A stretch of DNA of 64,000 nucleotides from UBA8914 sp034002905 (GCA_034002905.1 JAVEZQ010000009.1:1-64000), one strand, 5' to 3'. Counted from the first letter of the stretch, positions 33,866 through 42,695 are shown. Made by a program: numbers and translations. Notes: a model not told the origin generated them from the sequence alone.

Positions 33866-34636
33866 ATGCTTACAAAACGGATCATCCCCTGTCTGGACGT
33901 CAAGAACGGTCAAGTCATCAAGGGTATCCAGTTTCGTAATCATGAAGTTGTTGGCGATATTCTTGACCTTGCCCTGCGTTATCGCGATGAAGGGGCCGAT
34001 GAGCTTGTTTTTTACGATATCTCGGCCAGCAGCGACGGCCGGGTCGTGGATCGCGCATGGATCAAGGCTTGCGCCAAATGCCTCAACATCCCGTTTTGTG
34101 TCGCCGGCGGTATACGCACGATTGACGATGCCCGCGAAACACTGGCCCAAGGAGCGGATAAACTCTCGATCAACTCCCCTGCCCTTGAAAACCCATCCTT
34201 GATCACAGCCATGGCCGAGGAGTTTGGCAAGCAATGCGTCGTCGTTGGGATCGATAGCCGTAAAGAAGACGGCGACTATTTCGTCTATCGCTACACGGGC
34301 GATGAAAAACGCACGCAAAGCACCAAGCGACGTACGCTTGATTGGGTCAAGGAAGTTATCGAGCGTGGCGCCGGAGAAATCGTCCTCAATTGCATGAACC
34401 AAGACGGCATGCGCAAGGGCTATGACCTTAAGCAACTCGCTACCGTGCGTCCTTTGGCCGGCGTGCCCCTTATCGCGTCAGGCGGCGCTGGTTCAATCGA
34501 TGACTTTGTGCAAGTATTCCAGAAAACGTGTGTCGATGGGGCCTTGGCCGCCAGTGTCTTTCACAAAAAAATCATCGCCATTCCCGAATTAAAAGAAGCA
34601 CTTGCCAAAGAGAAAATCCCCGTGAGAGTAATATGA
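33866..34636 (+). CDS. hisF: Imidazole glycerol phosphate synthase, cyclase subunit
   Basis: The 256-residue TIM barrel has the catalytic aspartates in 'IIPCLDVKNGQVIKG' (Asp11) and 'VVGIDSRKEDG', plus 'ASGGAGSIDDF'. With HisH it makes IGP and AICAR, the latter feeding purine synthesis. The start at 33866 matches the family N-terminus MLTKRIIPCLD; longer frames run into hisA. It overlaps hisIE by ATGA. Confidence 0.97.
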   Translation: MLTKRIIPCLDVKNGQVIKGIQFRNHEVVGDILDLALRYRDEGADELVFYDISASSDGRVVDRAWIKACAKCLNIPFCVAGGIRTIDDARETLAQGADKLSINSPALENPSLITAMAEEFGKQCVVVGIDSRKEDGDYFVYRYTGDEKRTQSTKRRTLDWVKEVIERGAGEIVLNCMNQDGMRKGYDLKQLATVRPLAGVPLIASGGAGSIDDFVQVFQKTCVDGALAASVFHKKIIAIPELKEALAKEKIPVRVI

Positions 34637-35259
34637 ATGATTTTTCGCCTGATATATTGGATTTCGCAAAAGGCGACGGGCTTCTTCCCGTTATTGTCCA
34701 AGACAACAACAGCCTACGCATTTTGATGCTCGGCTATATGAACCGCGAGGCTTTGGATGAAACGCTACGCTCCGGTCTTGTGACCTTCTATAGCCGCAGC
34801 AAACAGCGCCTCTGGCAAAAAGGCGAGACGTCAGGCCATACGCTCAAGCTCGTTTCCATTACAACAGATTGTGATCAAGACGCCTTACTCGCACGCGTTC
34901 TTCCTCAAGGCCCGACCTGTCACACCGGCGCTGTAAGTTGTTTTGATCAAAAGGATGAAGGCCGAGACGATTTGTCTTTTCTCGCTGATTTGCAGGCCCT
35001 CATCCACAAACGACATGAGGAGCAACCCGCGGGAAGTTATACAACACAGCTTTTTCAACAAGGGATGCCGCGCATGGCGCAAAAAGTTGGCGAAGAAGGC
35101 GTCGAAGTCGCACTGGCGGCTACGGCTGAACCCCATAAACTTTGCGAAGAAGCCGCAGACTTAATCTATCATCTGCTTGTTGTGTTAGAAGCCAGCGAAA
35201 AAAGCCTGACGGACATCATCAAAGTGCTCAGACAGCGGCACAAAGTGGCGGCGAAATAA
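34633..35259 (+). CDS. hisIE: Fused HisI-HisE (PR-AMP cyclohydrolase / PR-ATP pyrophosphatase)
   Basis: The 208-residue protein joins two enzymes. The N-terminal HisI half has 'MLGYMNREALDETL', 'TFYSRSKQRLWQKGETSGH' and the zinc-binding 'CDQDALLARVLPQGPTCHTG'. The C-terminal HisE half (from about residue 118) has 'GMPRMAQKVGEEGVEVALAA' and 'EAADLIYHLLVVLEA'. Together they catalyse the second and third steps of histidine synthesis. In most alphaproteobacteria I know, hisI and hisE are separate; the fusion is usual in gammaproteobacteria and Bacteroidetes. It ends the operon; a weak hairpin (CGCCT CTC AGGCG) follows. Confidence 0.95.
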   Translation: MNDFSPDILDFAKGDGLLPVIVQDNNSLRILMLGYMNREALDETLRSGLVTFYSRSKQRLWQKGETSGHTLKLVSITTDCDQDALLARVLPQGPTCHTGAVSCFDQKDEGRDDLSFLADLQALIHKRHEEQPAGSYTTQLFQQGMPRMAQKVGEEGVEVALAATAEPHKLCEEAADLIYHLLVVLEASEKSLTDIIKVLRQRHKVAAK

Positions 35260-35319
35260 AACACATAAAAAAACCGCCTCTCAGGCGATTGACCCATCCC
35301 CTCCCCGACAAAGGGGAAA

Positions 35320-35622
35320 TCAAGCATCCGTCGACAGCGCCGCCTCCCCCTCTTTTTCGGGCAACCCAGACGCCGTCAGGCCCGAACGAAGATAGGCGAC
35401 AACCGTTTGTGAGGGGATCTGGATCTGCTTTTCCCCTTCGGTTGTCAAATATTCCGCAATCATCACGCCGGCGACAGGATCAGCCTTGATCCGCGGAGAC
35501 AAAGGCACCCGTGCAACCGAAGCTGCTGCGCCCGAAGCCGCGGCAGACTCGTCACGACCACCCAGCGCCACGCGTATTGTGCCGCTCCCCGTCGTATCCG
35601 TTAGACCAATTGTACCAAACAT
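35320..35622 (-). CDS. Small protein of the flagellin cluster, function unknown
   Basis: The 100-residue protein starts MFGTIGLTDTTGSGTIRVAL, has an Ala/Ser-rich linker and a C-terminal block 'SPRIKADPVAGVMIAEYL' and 'IQIPSQTVVAYLRSGLTASG'. From memory, similar short proteins ending in a 'QIPS..VVAYL..GLTA' block occur next to flagellin genes in Rhodospirillales, perhaps FlaG-like; I could not check this. The ATG at 35622 has GAAGGTGAAG upstream. It converges with hisIE. Confidence 0.55.
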   Translation of the reverse strand: MFGTIGLTDTTGSGTIRVALGGRDESAAASGAAASVARVPLSPRIKADPVAGVMIAEYLTTEGEKQIQIPSQTVVAYLRSGLTASGLPEKEGEAALSTDA

Positions 35623-35909
35623 GCTCTTCACCTTCACTGTGGAACGTTCCGGCTTTGCACCGCTTTAATACCCACAACTCCCCATTGTTATAATTGTACC
35701 ACATTTTTTTTCTCTTGACAAGAAACTTGTGTTGTGCTCCATCCGTCATCACAGTCAATACTATGTATTCTTTAGCTTTTTTATAGGCCCTGCCCCACCT
35801 TTCGTACAAAATGACCCGCCCGCCTGTGATGATAAGTTGACAAATCCTTCCATTTTGCCGCTTTCTTTACAGCCTGTTAAAATTTTCGACTCACATAAAG
35901 GACTCCCGC

Positions 35910-37085
35910 ATGCCTATCCCCTCTCTGGCCTTGACTTGGGCCCTTTCGACGGTGTCCGGATATGGCATATATGGCCTGCACATCGCTCTTGAATATTTTC
36001 GCATGGGAGGAGAACAACTGATTTTCACCCATGAGTCTGGCCCTGTCGCCGTTCCTGCTCTGACACAAATGCGCATCGCGCCGGTTCTCGATCTTGCCAC
36101 GAAGCTTTCTACCTTTATGAAAAGCAATCCGCACGAAACGCTGGCCTTCACCCACCCTGTATTGCATGCCGTCGGCAACGACTGCAAAGGCTATGTTGGA
36201 CAAGACCATGTTCGCGGGACACACAATATCGGTTGCGCAGCAATCGAACATCCCGCTTTTAGCTCTGAAGCAATGGACTACGCCCGAACCTATGACGCCT
36301 TTATCGCTATTTCCAAATGGAACGAGGCCTTTTTAAAAAGTTTGAACATCGCGCCAGTTCATCTTTGCTACCAAGGTATCGACACAACCCTCTTTATGCC
36401 CGGCCCGAAAACAGGTCTATGGAAAAACCGCTTTATCGTGTTTTCAGGGGGGAAATTCGAATTTCGCAAAGGACAGGATATCATTGCCACGGCCTTTAAG
36501 CGCTTTCACGCACGTCATCCCGAAGCGCTTTTGGTCACAAGTTGGCAAAGCCCTATGCCTCTTGATCCCCGCCCCTTTCAGCTTACCGGACATTGTCAAA
36601 CGCTTCCGCGTTATAACGAAACAAGAGGGTTACAAATCGCGCCATGGTTGCTTGAACTGGGCCTGCCCGCCGGAAGCTTTGTGGAATTACCCTTCATCCC
36701 CAATATGCTGATGCCAACTGTTTTACGCGAATGCGATACGGCAATCTTCCCCAATCGCTGTGAAGGCGGCACCAACCTTGTGGCCATGGAAGCGATGGCT
36801 TGCGGCGTTCCGACTATTGTCGCGTACAATACGGGTCAAAAAGATTTGGTCGAGCTCCTTGGCGTCAAAGCGTTCACATCGCAAAAAGACGTCGAAACAC
36901 CCGCTGATTTTGGTGTGACGACAGGATGGGGCGAAACAGATCCCGATGAAGTTGTTGCCGCACTTGAAGAGGTTTATACAAACCGACAAGAACAGCAAGA
37001 GCAGGCCACAGTCATAGCCCAAAAATTAAAGGCATGGGATTGGGGCCCACAAAACCACAAACTTCTGGAAACTGTCTTTGCCTGA
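35910..37085 (+). CDS. GT4-family glycosyltransferase
   Basis: The 391-residue protein has the GT-B fold of family 4: an N-terminal glycine-rich start ('STVSGYGIYGLHIALEYFR'), 'VFSGGKFEFRKGQDIIATAF' at the start of the C-terminal domain, and the donor-binding 'CEGGTNLVAMEAMACGVPTI' with its Glu-x7-Glu. The sugar and acceptor are unknown. It lies directly upstream of the flagellin gene on the same strand, so flagellin glycosylation is a reasonable idea, but a surface polysaccharide role is equally possible. Confidence 0.82.
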   Translation: MPIPSLALTWALSTVSGYGIYGLHIALEYFRMGGEQLIFTHESGPVAVPALTQMRIAPVLDLATKLSTFMKSNPHETLAFTHPVLHAVGNDCKGYVGQDHVRGTHNIGCAAIEHPAFSSEAMDYARTYDAFIAISKWNEAFLKSLNIAPVHLCYQGIDTTLFMPGPKTGLWKNRFIVFSGGKFEFRKGQDIIATAFKRFHARHPEALLVTSWQSPMPLDPRPFQLTGHCQTLPRYNETRGLQIAPWLLELGLPAGSFVELPFIPNMLMPTVLRECDTAIFPNRCEGGTNLVAMEAMACGVPTIVAYNTGQKDLVELLGVKAFTSQKDVETPADFGVTTGWGETDPDEVVAALEEVYTNRQEQQEQATVIAQKLKAWDWGPQNHKLLETVFA

Positions 37086-37240
37086 TCGGCAAAACTTGCC
37101 GGAACTTTTTGCACACCTCTCGCGAGGCTAGGCAATTTTTACCTAGCTCCACCCGCTTGCATGCGGTTCTTTCTTAATATTCCGGCCCAAGGTCCTTTTA
37201 TGAAGCCAAAAAAAGATTAATACCCCCTCTCCCCAACGTC

Positions 37241-37256
37241 TGGCATGAAACTCGCA
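37241..37256 (+). promoter_or_regulatory. Sigma-54-like promoter of the flagellin gene
   Basis: TGGCATGAAACTCGCA has GG and GC ten bases apart, as required for RpoN (consensus TGGCAC-N5-TTGC, one mismatch in each half). Flagellin genes of alphaproteobacteria such as Caulobacter are RpoN-dependent. It would give a leader of about 90 bases before the ATG at 37358. Confidence 0.6.
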
Positions 37257-37357
37257 TACCTATAGGATGCCGTTAAGTCGTTCTTTACACTCATAAGCGA
37301 TAGTAGCGGCATCAACCTGCGGAAGGAGTCCGCATCAACCTTGAAAGGAGTTCTACC

Positions 37358-38188
37358 ATGGCTATTGGTGATATTTCCCTTAGCGCATCCGCACGTCAAA
37401 ACCTGTTGTCGCTCCAATCGACATCCAAACTTTTGGGACAAACACAGGCCCGTCTTGGTTCAGGCCGGAAGGTGAACTCTTCGCTTGATAACGCGTCAGC
37501 GTTCTTCTCGTCGAAGGGCTTTTTGAATAGTGCAAATGACTTGTCTGCGTTGAAAGACAGCATGTCGACAGCTATCCAGACGGTGAAAGCTGCAACTGAC
37601 GCGATTGAATCCATCTCGGATGTTATCGCACAGATGCAAGGTTTGACCAACTCGGCGCTTCAGACATCTGACGCTACGACGCTGGCTGGTCTTGCCACGC
37701 AGTTTAACGGTCTTCGTTCCCAGATTGACGGCCTTGTCACTGACTCGGTCTTCAACGGTACAAACCTGTTAGACGACGCCACAAGCGGCAATACGCTGCA
37801 AGTGTTCTTCAACGCGGACAATACAACGTCTCTGACCGTTTCTGGTGTCAACGTGACCGCTACTGGTCTCGGCATCGAAGCTGCGGGCGGTTCAGGTTGG
37901 GGCACTTCAGAATCAATCCGTACGTCGCAGAGCATGTTGCAGACGGCTTTGGCCACTCTGCGTACGAATGCGTCAACGTTTGGTAGTAACAACACCATTC
38001 TTTCAACGCGTCAGGAATTCACCAACACGCTTATCTCCACGCTGCAAACAGCGTCTGATAATCTTGTGTTGGCTGACACGAACGAAGAAGGTGCAAACCT
38101 GCAGTCTCTGCAAGCCGCCAGCTCCTTGGGTATTATCGCCCTTGGCATCTCCGGTTCGCAAGCTCAGTCTATCTTGCGTCTGTTCTAA
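37358..38188 (+). CDS. Flagellin
   Basis: The 276-residue protein has the two helical ends of flagellin: N-terminal 'NLLSLQSTSKLLGQTQARLG' and 'VNSSLDNASAFF', C-terminal 'LIALQTASDNLVLAD'-type heptads ('TLISTLQTASDNLVLADTNE') ending 'QAQSILRLF'. The surface-exposed middle is short, so the filament subunit is small. It is exported by the flagellar type III system and polymerises into the filament. GAAAGGAG lies before the ATG. The long leader and the flbT-flaF pair downstream suggest post-transcriptional control as in Caulobacter. Confidence 0.93.
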   Translation: MAIGDISLSASARQNLLSLQSTSKLLGQTQARLGSGRKVNSSLDNASAFFSSKGFLNSANDLSALKDSMSTAIQTVKAATDAIESISDVIAQMQGLTNSALQTSDATTLAGLATQFNGLRSQIDGLVTDSVFNGTNLLDDATSGNTLQVFFNADNTTSLTVSGVNVTATGLGIEAAGGSGWGTSESIRTSQSMLQTALATLRTNASTFGSNNTILSTRQEFTNTLISTLQTASDNLVLADTNEEGANLQSLQAASSLGIIALGISGSQAQSILRLF

Positions 38189-38201
38189 GCCTAAAGGAGG
38201 T

Positions 38202-38229
38202 AGCGTGGGGGAAACCCCACGCTTTCTTC
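38202..38229 (+). terminator. Strong terminator after flagellin
   Basis: AGCGTGGGG and CCCCACGCT form a perfect nine-pair stem closed by a GAAA tetraloop and followed by TTCTTCTCT. It ends the flagellin transcript and also shields its 3' end. An isolated AAAGGAGG lies just before it. Confidence 0.88.
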
Positions 38230-38314
38230 TCTCAGTAACTAAATTTTGTTGGTTTCTTTTTATAAGTACACTGCGGAAGGAACGAGCCTTCCTAAGACAT
38301 CGAAGGAGTCGAAA

Positions 38315-38752
38315 ATGCCACTTAAGATTCGTGTCAAGCCCGAGGGCAAAATCTTTGCTGGCGGCGCCGTTCTCAAAAATGTTGGCAACCGCCCCGCCGA
38401 GTTACTCATCCTTTCCGATAGCCCTGTTCTCCGCGACGATTACCTGATGAACGAGAATCGACGCGATGAGTCCGATGCTTCTAATGTTTATTTTCTTTTG
38501 CAAATTATCTACCTCTTCAAGGGAAAAGGTAAACCCCTTGACGATTTGGTCGTCAACACCTTGCGTAGTTTCACCAAGCTTTACCCGCATCTCTCCAATG
38601 ATGTTGATGAAATTATCGCACAGTTAGAGTCTGGCGAAACCTTTCGTGCTTTGCGCGTTGCGCACAAACTCTTGGCAGATCAACACCCCAATCACAAAGA
38701 AAGCCCGGAACCGGCGGAGGATTTTGATCCCCTTGCCGTTCCGGCTGTTTGA
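38315..38752 (+). CDS. flbT: Flagellin translation regulator FlbT
   Basis: The 145-residue protein matches FlbT: N-terminal 'MPLKIRVKPEGKIFAGGAVL', 'ELLILSDSPVLRDDYLM' and a helical C-terminal half. In Caulobacter FlbT binds the leader of flagellin mRNA and lowers its stability until hook assembly is complete; in other alphaproteobacteria it can act positively. The start at 38315 has AAGGAG upstream. It is followed by flaF after 12 bases. Confidence 0.92.
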   Translation: MPLKIRVKPEGKIFAGGAVLKNVGNRPAELLILSDSPVLRDDYLMNENRRDESDASNVYFLLQIIYLFKGKGKPLDDLVVNTLRSFTKLYPHLSNDVDEIIAQLESGETFRALRVAHKLLADQHPNHKESPEPAEDFDPLAVPAV

Positions 38753-38764
38753 CAGGAGGCTCCC

Positions 38765-39223
38765 ATGAATACGCAGTTGCATAATGCTTATCAAACGCAC
38801 CAGCGCAGCGACGAAACGTTTCGCGAGACAGAGGCTCATGCCCTGTTGAGCTGCGCAAGCAAGTTAGAGCTTGCACGACAAGAAGGTTCCTCTCGAGAGG
38901 CCTTTTCCGAAGCCCTGCAGCATAATCAACGTCTCTGGACGGTTTTTCAGGTTTGCCTTTGCGATCCCGAGAATGAGCTTCCCAAAGATATTAAAGTGCT
39001 TTTGCTCAACCTGAGCAACTATGTTGACAAGGTGACCTTTCGTGCCTTGGCAGAAGGAAACCGCACGCTGTTGAGGAGCCTGATTAATATCAATCGCACC
39101 TTGGCAGCAGGACTCAGCAAGAATCCGGCACAAGACCAGACCAAATCAAAAGCTGAATCCTTTGCACCATCGGCTTCAACGCCTGAGCAAAGCCCAAGCG
39201 GTGGGTTGATCACATCGGCTTAA
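38765..39223 (+). CDS. flaF: Flagellin synthesis regulator FlaF
   Basis: The 152-residue protein has the FlaF core to about residue 115 ('ALLSCASKLELARQEG', 'LQHNQRLWTVFQVCLCDPEN', 'LSNYVDKVTFRALAEG') and a Ser/Pro-rich tail not needed by the family. FlaF acts with or against FlbT to promote flagellin translation and secretion. GGAGG precedes the ATG. Genes flagellin-flbT-flaF form the usual alphaproteobacterial set. Confidence 0.92.
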   Translation: MNTQLHNAYQTHQRSDETFRETEAHALLSCASKLELARQEGSSREAFSEALQHNQRLWTVFQVCLCDPENELPKDIKVLLLNLSNYVDKVTFRALAEGNRTLLRSLININRTLAAGLSKNPAQDQTKSKAESFAPSASTPEQSPSGGLITSA

Positions 39224-39244
39224 AGCGCATAACGGCAAGAGCTC

Positions 39245-39955
39245 TTATGGGATTATTTCTCGCGGCTTGTAAGCCAGTTTGTACGACATGTTTGGTACGC
39301 CTTCAATCGCGTACCCCAGATACGCCCATTTCTTCCCGTTTTGCCGTACCGCCTCAATCAAGGATATAATCAAGTAATGTCCAAGCGATCGCGCTGGTTG
39401 GGTTGGGTCAAAAAAGCTATAAACCGCGGACATCCCCTCTCCGACATCGTCAACAAGCATACACCCTTTGACCTCGCCCGTTCCCTTGTGCCTCAAAATA
39501 AGGGCATAGCTGGTGACAAGGCCGGGATGGAGCATATCCTGAAACATGCCCTCGTCCATGATTGCCATTTCACTTTGGGCATGACGTTTTTCCATATAAA
39601 CCCGAAAAAGGGGATAAAGCCCCCCCGCCTGAGAAATCGGCTCCAGCGTCGCATAAAGATCTTTGTTGCGCTTGATCACCCGTTTTTGCGAACGGCTGGG
39701 GCAAAAAGCCGGAGCGTTCACACGGACCGGACGGCACGCGTGACAGGCTTCACACGCCGGACGGTAAAGAATGTCCAGACTTCGGCGAAATCCACCCGCA
39801 ACCAGACACGCATTAATCACATCGTTTGAGGGTTGAAGTCCTGTAAGCTGGACAAAAAGCTTGCGCTCAATCTGTCCCGGCAAATAAGGACACGGCGCCT
39901 TTTCTGCATAATAAAAAGGCAGCTCGTGTCCCAAAGGTCTTCGATCGTCCGGCAT
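39245..39955 (-). CDS. bpt: Aspartate/glutamate leucyltransferase (Bpt/Ate family)
   Basis: The 236-residue protein matches the bacterial arginyl-tRNA-protein transferase family: 'FYYAEKAPCPYLPGQIERKL', 'RPACEACHACRPVRV' with three Cys, 'RSQKRVIKRNKDL' and 'YLGYAIEGVPNMSYK'. The enzyme moves Leu from Leu-tRNA to N-terminal Asp/Glu, marking proteins for ClpS/ClpAP degradation. It converges with flaF about 20 bases away; fabI lies upstream on the same strand. Confidence 0.93.
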   Translation of the reverse strand: MPDDRRPLGHELPFYYAEKAPCPYLPGQIERKLFVQLTGLQPSNDVINACLVAGGFRRSLDILYRPACEACHACRPVRVNAPAFCPSRSQKRVIKRNKDLYATLEPISQAGGLYPLFRVYMEKRHAQSEMAIMDEGMFQDMLHPGLVTSYALILRHKGTGEVKGCMLVDDVGEGMSAVYSFFDPTQPARSLGHYLIISLIEAVRQNGKKWAYLGYAIEGVPNMSYKLAYKPREIIP

Positions 39956-39989
39956 TCAAGTCCAAAAATTCGTTTTAGATAACGCGTCA

Positions 39990-40778
39990 TTATCCCAGAA
40001 TATGCAGGCCGCCATCAATATATAATGTTTCACCAGTGATGAGTTTTGCAGCATCTGTCGCAAGCAAAGCCGTGGCTTGTCCAACATCTTCAATGGAAAC
40101 AAGCTGTTGCATCGGTGCACGCTCCGCTGCTTTATTCATCAATTCATCAAAGCGGTCAATGCCGCTGGCGGCGCGGGTCTTAATAGGCCCCGGTGAAATG
40201 GCATGGACACGAATGCCCTTAACGCCCAGCTCGAAAGCCAAATAGCGTACGCTTGCTTCCAACGCTGCTTTTACGGGGCCCATAAGATTATAATGCTCGA
40301 CCACTTTCTCTGCGCCATAATAACTCATCGCAAAAAGGGCTCCCCCTTGCTTCATCAAAGGCTCGGCCAGCCTTGCTGTTCGGATGAAGGAGTGGCACGA
40401 AATATCCATGGCCTGCTGGAACCCTTCGCGCGAACAATCCACCACCCGACCATGCAAATCTTCACGCGGCGCAAACGCGATGGAATGTAAAACAAAATCC
40501 AGCTGCCCCCAGCGCTCACGAATGGCTTCAAAAACAGCCTCAAGCTGCCCTTCCTCGCGCACGTCACACGGCAAAAACAATTCGGAACCCAAGCGTTCGG
40601 CCAAAGGCTCGACATGCGGTTTGGCTTTGTCGTTCAAATAGGTGACCGCAAGATCGGCCCCAAAGCGACGAAAGGCCGTAGCACAGCCCCACGCAATAGA
40701 CTGGTCGTTGGCAATGCCGATGATCAGTCCCTTCTTAAAGGCAAGCGGCGTCATCATGCCAGGCGTAATCTTGGTCAT
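39990..40778 (-). CDS. fabI: Enoyl-ACP reductase FabI
   Basis: The 262-residue SDR enzyme performs the last reduction of fatty acid elongation using NADH. Its start 'KKGLIIGIANDQSIAWGCA' binds the cofactor; the catalytic pair is in 'YNLMGPVKAALEASVR' (Tyr-x6-Lys, as in FabI), preceded by 'MSYYGAEKVVEH'. 'AISPGPIKTRAASGI' and 'YIDGGLHILG' complete the family. AAAGGA precedes the ATG. Genes motB and motA lie upstream; no functional link is implied. Confidence 0.95.
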   Translation of the reverse strand: MTKITPGMMTPLAFKKGLIIGIANDQSIAWGCATAFRRFGADLAVTYLNDKAKPHVEPLAERLGSELFLPCDVREEGQLEAVFEAIRERWGQLDFVLHSIAFAPREDLHGRVVDCSREGFQQAMDISCHSFIRTARLAEPLMKQGGALFAMSYYGAEKVVEHYNLMGPVKAALEASVRYLAFELGVKGIRVHAISPGPIKTRAASGIDRFDELMNKAAERAPMQQLVSIEDVGQATALLATDAAKLITGETLYIDGGLHILG

Positions 40779-40799
40779 AGGTTTATCCTTTCTTGATCA

Positions 40800-41801
40800 T
40801 TAAGGCTGCGCCGGGACACTTGGGTCTTTGGCCATTGTCTTTGCTGGCGCGGAGGGAATTTGCCGCAAAAGTACGATACTAATCCTACGATTTCGTGAAT
40901 CTTTCGGGTCATTTTTAACAAAGGGATCTTTGTCCGCAAGTCCGGATACACGGGCAATTCTCTCCTTTGGAACACCCCCCAAATTAAGCTCCGTACGACT
41001 CACATTGGCCCGATCCGTTGACAAATCCCAGTTATCACGACGGGACCCCACAGGGAATGGCGCACTATCTGTGTGACCTGAAACAGCAATTTGGTTGGGC
41101 AGTTTCTCGATGACGGCCCCGACCATCTGAAGAAGCTTTCTGCCATTGTCATAGGGATTTGAAGAACCGGATGGGAAAAGAGAAAACTGATCCTTGTCGA
41201 TAATCTGAATACGGAGACCTTCAGGCGTACGATCAATGATTAAATTGTCAGCCAGCCCTTTAAGCGCAGGAGATTGAAGAAGTGTATCACGCAACATAGA
41301 TTCTGCTGCTTTAAACTTCTCTTCTTCCTGCTTCATCGAGTGTGCCAGTGCGGCCGCATCTTTCGAAACCATCACTTCAAAATTGTCTTTCGCCGGATTA
41401 TCCGCTGTTCCCGTCTGGCCCTCGGCCGAGAGCTCGCTCTTGCCGCGCACATCTTCTTCGCCCTCATCGCCCTCGCCGACTGTTGCGACCATTCGTTCCT
41501 CAAGGCCCATAGGTGAAGTCGACGAAAGTTCGGCACCACGCTTGGCCGTAATGCTCAAGCCCCCCATGGGACCGCCCGCACCGCCTTCAGAATGGGAGAT
41601 CGCCATCGGCGCAAAGTAATCTGCGATACCTTTCCTCTGATCCGAAGTCGTGACATTAAGAAGCCACAACAACAGAAAGAAAGACATCATGGCCGTCACA
41701 AAATCGGCATAGGCAACCTTCCACGCCCCGCCATGATGTCCGGCATGGCCGCCTTTCTTCTTTTTCTTGATAATAATGACGGGTTGATTGTGGTCGGCCA
41801 T
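40800..41801 (-). CDS. motB: Flagellar motor stator protein MotB
   Basis: The 333-residue protein has a Lys/His-rich cytoplasmic start, one membrane helix 'YADFVTAMMSFFLLLWLLNV' with the proton-carrying Asp, and a C-terminal OmpA-like peptidoglycan-binding domain ('QIAVSGHTDSAPFP', 'LSTDRANVSRTEL', 'NDPKDSRNRRISIVLL'). It anchors the stator to the cell wall and forms the H+ channel with MotA. motA is 18 bases upstream. Confidence 0.95.
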   Translation of the reverse strand: MADHNQPVIIIKKKKKGGHAGHHGGAWKVAYADFVTAMMSFFLLLWLLNVTTSDQRKGIADYFAPMAISHSEGGAGGPMGGLSITAKRGAELSSTSPMGLEERMVATVGEGDEGEEDVRGKSELSAEGQTGTADNPAKDNFEVMVSKDAAALAHSMKQEEEKFKAAESMLRDTLLQSPALKGLADNLIIDRTPEGLRIQIIDKDQFSLFPSGSSNPYDNGRKLLQMVGAVIEKLPNQIAVSGHTDSAPFPVGSRRDNWDLSTDRANVSRTELNLGGVPKERIARVSGLADKDPFVKNDPKDSRNRRISIVLLRQIPSAPAKTMAKDPSVPAQP

Positions 41802-41819
41802 GGAACATCATACCTATCG

Positions 41820-42695
41820 TTACGATGGAGCCGGAAGAGATTGCGTTGCTTCTTCAACCTCGGTAAAGGATGGCCGCACATCCGATAACAATGTCTTGCG
41901 CGCATATTCAATTGATATTGATGGGGCAAATCCCTGCAAATGGGCGACGGTCCCTACTTTCAAACATTGCAGATAACGCGACTCCGCATCATGCGTTTGC
42001 TTGATAAAGGTTCCCATCGGACCAATGAAACCATAGGCCGTCCATACACCCATAAAAGTTCCGACAAGGGCCCCACCAATAAGGCGTCCCAAAACTTCCG
42101 GCGGCTCGGTGATCGCGCCCATCGTGTGAATAACACCCAGAACGGCAGCCACAATACCGATAGCTGGCATACTGTCCGCGACGCTCTGGACCGCGGCTGC
42201 AACCGCTTCGTTTTCACTGTGATGAACATCGAGCTCTTCATCCATAAGAGACTCGATTTCATAGGGCTTATCAGCGCCCAATGTAAAAAGTCGTAGATAG
42301 TCACAGAAAAACTCGACCGCATGATGATTGGCTAAAAAACCTGGAAATTGCTGGAAGATAGAGCTTTCCTCCGGCTTTTCAATATGGGCTTCCAACGCCA
42401 GCATGCCTTTGGTTTTCGCAAGCTTAAACATCAGGTACATCATCGAAAGCAATTCAATATAAGAATCCCGTGTAAATTTTGGCTTTTTAAAGAGAAGCTT
42501 CAAGCCTCTGGCCACGCCTTGCTTGACAGGTTTCGGATTCGCAATAATAAAACCGCCAGCAGCAGTTCCGCCCATAATGACGATTTCAAGGGGGGCCGCA
42601 TCCGCCAACACGGTAAGATGTCCGCCTGCGCCGACATAACCGCCTAATGTACAAGCGATTGCCGTCAACACCCCAATGAAAAAGTTCAGACTCAT
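41820..42695 (-). CDS. motA: Flagellar motor stator protein MotA
   Basis: The 291-residue protein has four membrane helices and a large cytoplasmic loop between the second and third with the charged residues that push FliG. Recognisable parts are 'GGTAAGGFIIANPKPVKQG', 'DSMPAIGIVAAVLGVIHTMG' and 'GRLIGGALVGTFMGVWTAYG'. ATG 42695 matches the family N-terminus; the frame extends 12 codons upstream. motA-motB form an operon divergent from the tad locus, with 270 bases in between. Confidence 0.95.
   Translation of the reverse strand: MSLNFFIGVLTAIACTLGGYVGAGGHLTVLADAAPLEIVIMGGTAAGGFIIANPKPVKQGVARGLKLLFKKPKFTRDSYIELLSMMYLMFKLAKTKGMLALEAHIEKPEESSIFQQFPGFLANHHAVEFFCDYLRLFTLGADKPYEIESLMDEELDVHHSENEAVAAAVQSVADSMPAIGIVAAVLGVIHTMGAITEPPEVLGRLIGGALVGTFMGVWTAYGFIGPMGTFIKQTHDAESRYLQCLKVGTVAHLQGFAPSISIEYARKTLLSDVRPSFTEVEEATQSLPAPS

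Noticed and set aside
35837..35842. TTGACA upstream of the GT4 gene
   Set aside because: No -10 box at 16-18 bases; spacing to the nearest AT-rich hexamer is about 34.
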